DNA from: Channa striata | Taxonomy: Eukaryota > Chordata > Actinopteri > Anabantiformes > Channidae | Length of the DNA: 64,000 nt | Reading direction: 5' to 3' | Assembly: GCA_033026295.1 (NCBI GenBank) | Contig: CM065180.1 | Location: 17,663,023-17,727,022, forward strand | Shown: positions 60,791 to 64,000 of the stretch, in pieces | Layout of the letters: each line of letters starts with the position of its first letter | Position numbering within the stretch: the stretch's first letter is position 1 | Notes under the pieces: generated by a model | The model's database searches: none | What the model saw: the letters and a program-made list of their open reading frames with translations, nothing else | What the model was told of the DNA's origin: nothing | Position numbers and translations under genes: made by a program

Positions 60791-63700
60791 TGGCCATTTT
60801 AAAATGTACCATCAAATAAAAAAGATGACATTCTAAACCTCAAAGCAATATATCTTCAGTGTACAGCAAAAACAAATAAAAAGCATTTCTGTTTCAAAAG
60901 GGATTGTCTGTGTGCAACATCATGTATTCTTCCCAAGCAAGGATACAAATGGAAAAACAACCTCACTCTAGAGTATGTGTCAGCCTTAGTCACACAGAAA
61001 AAAATATTCACATCATTGGTTCCTAAGACTGAGTTCCAACAGGTGAGCAAAAGAAAACCAGCACTGTGTCTGTTGTGTGGTGAATTTAAAAAAGCAGCAA
61101 CAGGCAGAGTGCATGAATGCTTTTAGCAGCATGTGTGTGTACATGTACAACTGTGGGTAAAATTAGGAATTAGAGCAGGGTAGAGAGGAGAAAGTCTGCA
61201 TTCAGTGTGGGTCAGTGCTCAGTGCGCAGCCTCCCTCCTTGTTTTCCCATGAGGCTTCTATAAAAGAATATCTGATGTGGATGCAGAGAGTGAGGGAGAA
61301 GCTGAGAGGACAAAAAGAATGCTTTATCACTGTGCCCGTTCAGAGCCAGGGGGTGCTATTTTATGCCAACATTTGCCACAGATTCTACTGGAAACACATA
61401 AATGTGCACACATACTCACAAGACAGGAATGGCTGAAATGGTTGGGGAGAGAGGAGGTGAATAAAAGTTGTAGTAACTAAGATGTGGATGTGATTAGGCT
61501 AAACTTGTTGCAGAGTTTGCTTTGCAAAATAGGAACATTTTTAATTCTAAATAATTCACTTTCTCCTTAAATGGCTCCTAGCTTATTTTGGAGGGGTTCT
61601 GTCAACTAACTTGGGCACAAAGAGGAAACATCTAACAGACTTTCCTTGTTAAACAGAAGTGTCCACGAGGTTTAAAATACTGTGCACATCCTAAAGAATT
61701 AAAATTCTGCGGTCTAATGTTTACAAACATTCATGATGGACATAAATTTAAGGTCAATATGGATCTTTAAATTTTTTTAAACCTTTCGTTCTTGGGGCAG
61801 AACAACTGTACTTCTCACAGTCAGTCAGCCCCACACAGGGGGCAATTTATTTTGGATGATCCAAAATAAAGATAGACTTTGAGAAATCTCATTATAATGG
61901 GAATGTGGGTGCCATCCTGTGATCTATGTGCAATATCCTTTACTTTGTTTGGCTAAAAAGTTTCAAATTTTTCAAACTTGAGGAAGATGGGAAGAGATAA
62001 CAATGGTTTTGTGCAAGATCTGCTAATTTAAGTACAGTTATATGCCAAAGGCAAAGCAGCACTTCTCCACTGACCTACTATGGCAGCAGCACTTACCAAC
62101 TGTAGTGTGTTAGTCGTATTAGAATCATGTTGAAAGTTCAAGACACAGCCTCTATCAAAAAGGAAGTGGAAATCTCACAAGAAGTTGGCCATTTCTCCTA
62201 ACACTCAATACACCGTGATGTCAACTTCACAGTCTCTATAGCCGTGACATTTAGCTCAATGAGGAGTGTATGGAAACTTTTGATTCAGGCTGTACAACCC
62301 AGGGAGAAAAAAAATGGAACAAAAAATAATAATAATGATAAAAGTATATCTGCCAACATAGTATTAGACTGGTCCTTATTCAGGAGACTTCAGGCACATT
62401 TTCACATTGGTTGAAGCATAACTAGCCAACAGAGTTGTGCCCAAGGATCTAAAACTCATCTGGCTCAAATGAGACTAAAACACTATTGATATCTGTAGGC
62501 AAATCATCTAAAACCTGAAAATATCCACAAAGAACTAAATCTGACTGGTGACTATATTTTCATGAAAAGGAATAATAGACATGTTCATAGCTTTGTTTAC
62601 ATTTGTCAGTTCTCATAAACACAATTGCAATATTTATTTGCAAGCCAAACAGGAGGTTTTTGTGTAGGACGGTCAAAAAAAGTTCAGATGTTCTGAGATT
62701 CTGTTCAAATTGAAAACTACCAAGTCTAAATGAGTTTCACTAAGGGCTTTGAAGGGAGTGGCAGCTGTGAAATAGGACCAGGGATAAAATATTTGAGGAA
62801 ACTGCTTAATCAATAGTTGGTTAAACATTGACATCTTTATTCAGTGGTCCTTCTCAAAGCAAAACATTTTTTCAAACTAAAATGTCATCTTAAAACAGAA
62901 TTAGGAATTCAAAACTTATTTTAAATAATGATTTAATTTCAGCTTTTACCACTTTTTAATAACCGAGCAGACAAAATACAAAGTATTAAAATAGCAAACT
63001 CTTCTTTGAAGAACATCTATTAGATCGGTCTAAATGTGCCAAACATATCTTCCAATTACAACAAGTTGTGATTCATTGTTCTTTAATAAAAGGCTTTTAG
63101 CTTTCAGGTGAATAACCTTTTAAGTAACAAACAAACATCGGACACTCTGCACCCAGTGACTTTTTGGGATAATTAAGCATACCTAATTGACTGTAGCTAA
63201 CTATAATAAAGCTGCACTTGCTGCCTTTAGTTGCCATCTAACTCTAATTAACAGTTAGAATGGTACTGCAGCAAACTATAGGGCATTTCCTGACAGCTGA
63301 CAAACCATGTTTTTCTCTTGTGTACTGTTGGTTAATGTATCTTTAATCTATTATATTAGTAATTAATACACGATCAATTAATCAGTGACATCTCTAAACA
63401 TCAATTTAGTTAATGTTCTGAATAAAAATCATAAGGCACTGAGACCTGATGCTCTTTGCCAGTGGTATTTTTCTACTGTGTTCATAAATGTGGGAAATAC
63501 TTTGTGTCTGAGTTTGAATTAATAGATACTTGGTCCGAAGTACGGCAAATTATTCTTTCAAAAAACACTTACCCGGTACATTCAGTTATTTGCCATCATG
63601 AAAGCTGTATTGGACTAATTTTAAAAAGCAAATCAAGTATATTTATTTTGACTGGAATTTTTAAAAAATCTGAAAAGTGATTTCCTAGTTATTACTGACA

Positions 63701-64000
63701 TTCTGAAAATTGTTTGTCCTTTAAATGAAAGCAAAGACATAAAGCTGACACTAAAATGTCAGGTTTATTATTATTATTTCATAAAAAATAAAATACACAA
63801 CAAACCAAAACCTTCAGTCTCATCCCACCGTTTAATCAAAAAAAATGTTCCCTCATACTGGATATTTCCACATAGCCTGCAACTAATTGGTCACTATTGG
63901 CACAACTTGTGGCACATATCTGCTCACAAAAATTAACAAGCGAAGGCACATCTGTGCCATATTATCTGATTTCTGGGAGACATTCTGCTCTATTTGTGTC
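60791..64000. other. No gene seen; one palindrome
   Basis: TTTATTTTGGAT and ATCCAAAATAAA form a perfect palindrome around a single G (61846-61870). Otherwise AT-rich without recognisable genes or repeats to the right edge. Confidence 0.45.

Overview
This window looks like non-coding vertebrate DNA, most likely from a teleost fish and probably a percomorph. It is AT-rich and has no operon-like gene packing. The longest open frames are scattered, mutually overlapping and mostly unconvincing. The recognisable content is decayed copies of repeats typical of teleosts: a tRNA-derived SINE, L2-type LINE ends, a Tc1-like transposase relic, hAT-like short elements, a non-LTR retrotransposon with a restriction-enzyme-like endonuclease, and many CA/GT, GGAT, CAGA and AACT microsatellites. 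Family names come from recall of teleost repeats and from conserved protein motifs read in the window; no search was run.

Layout: 1-905 holds a minus-strand SINE remnant and the 3' (endonuclease) part of the retrotransposon. 3.5-8.1 kb holds a possible DNA-transposon end, a Tc1-like pseudogene and a hAT-like end. 12.5-13.0 kb holds a minus-strand L2 3' end. 17.7-27.0 kb holds a hAT-like end, an L2 fragment, a telomere-like GT-flanked repeat, a decayed tandem repeat and a cluster of nuclear-receptor-like half-sites near 25 kb. 28.9-37.3 kb holds two weak exon candidates among microsatellites and a dispersed repeat. 40.8-46.5 kb holds an inverted pair of CAAAGTTCA motifs, a SINE body, an RFX X-box-like site and a 1.3 kb pair of hAT-like termini. 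47.0-48.4 kb holds the 5' (reverse transcriptase and zinc knuckle) part of the same retrotransposon family seen at 0.5 kb. 52.9-53.4 kb holds a second LINE type on the minus strand. The rest, to 64 kb, is plain sequence with small palindromes and one more dispersed repeat.

No complete protein-coding gene, rRNA, functional tRNA or CRISPR array is supported. The window is best read as a gene desert, or the inside of a very large intron. Three open stretches (19.2, 28.9 and 37.1 kb) could be exons, but none is recognised. I found no evidence of a new multi-gene system. The most checkable observations are the two complementary retrotransposon pieces 46 kb apart, the unexplained 120-codon open frame at 28.9 kb, and the palindromic clusters of nuclear-receptor-like sites at 24.98 and 40.87 kb.
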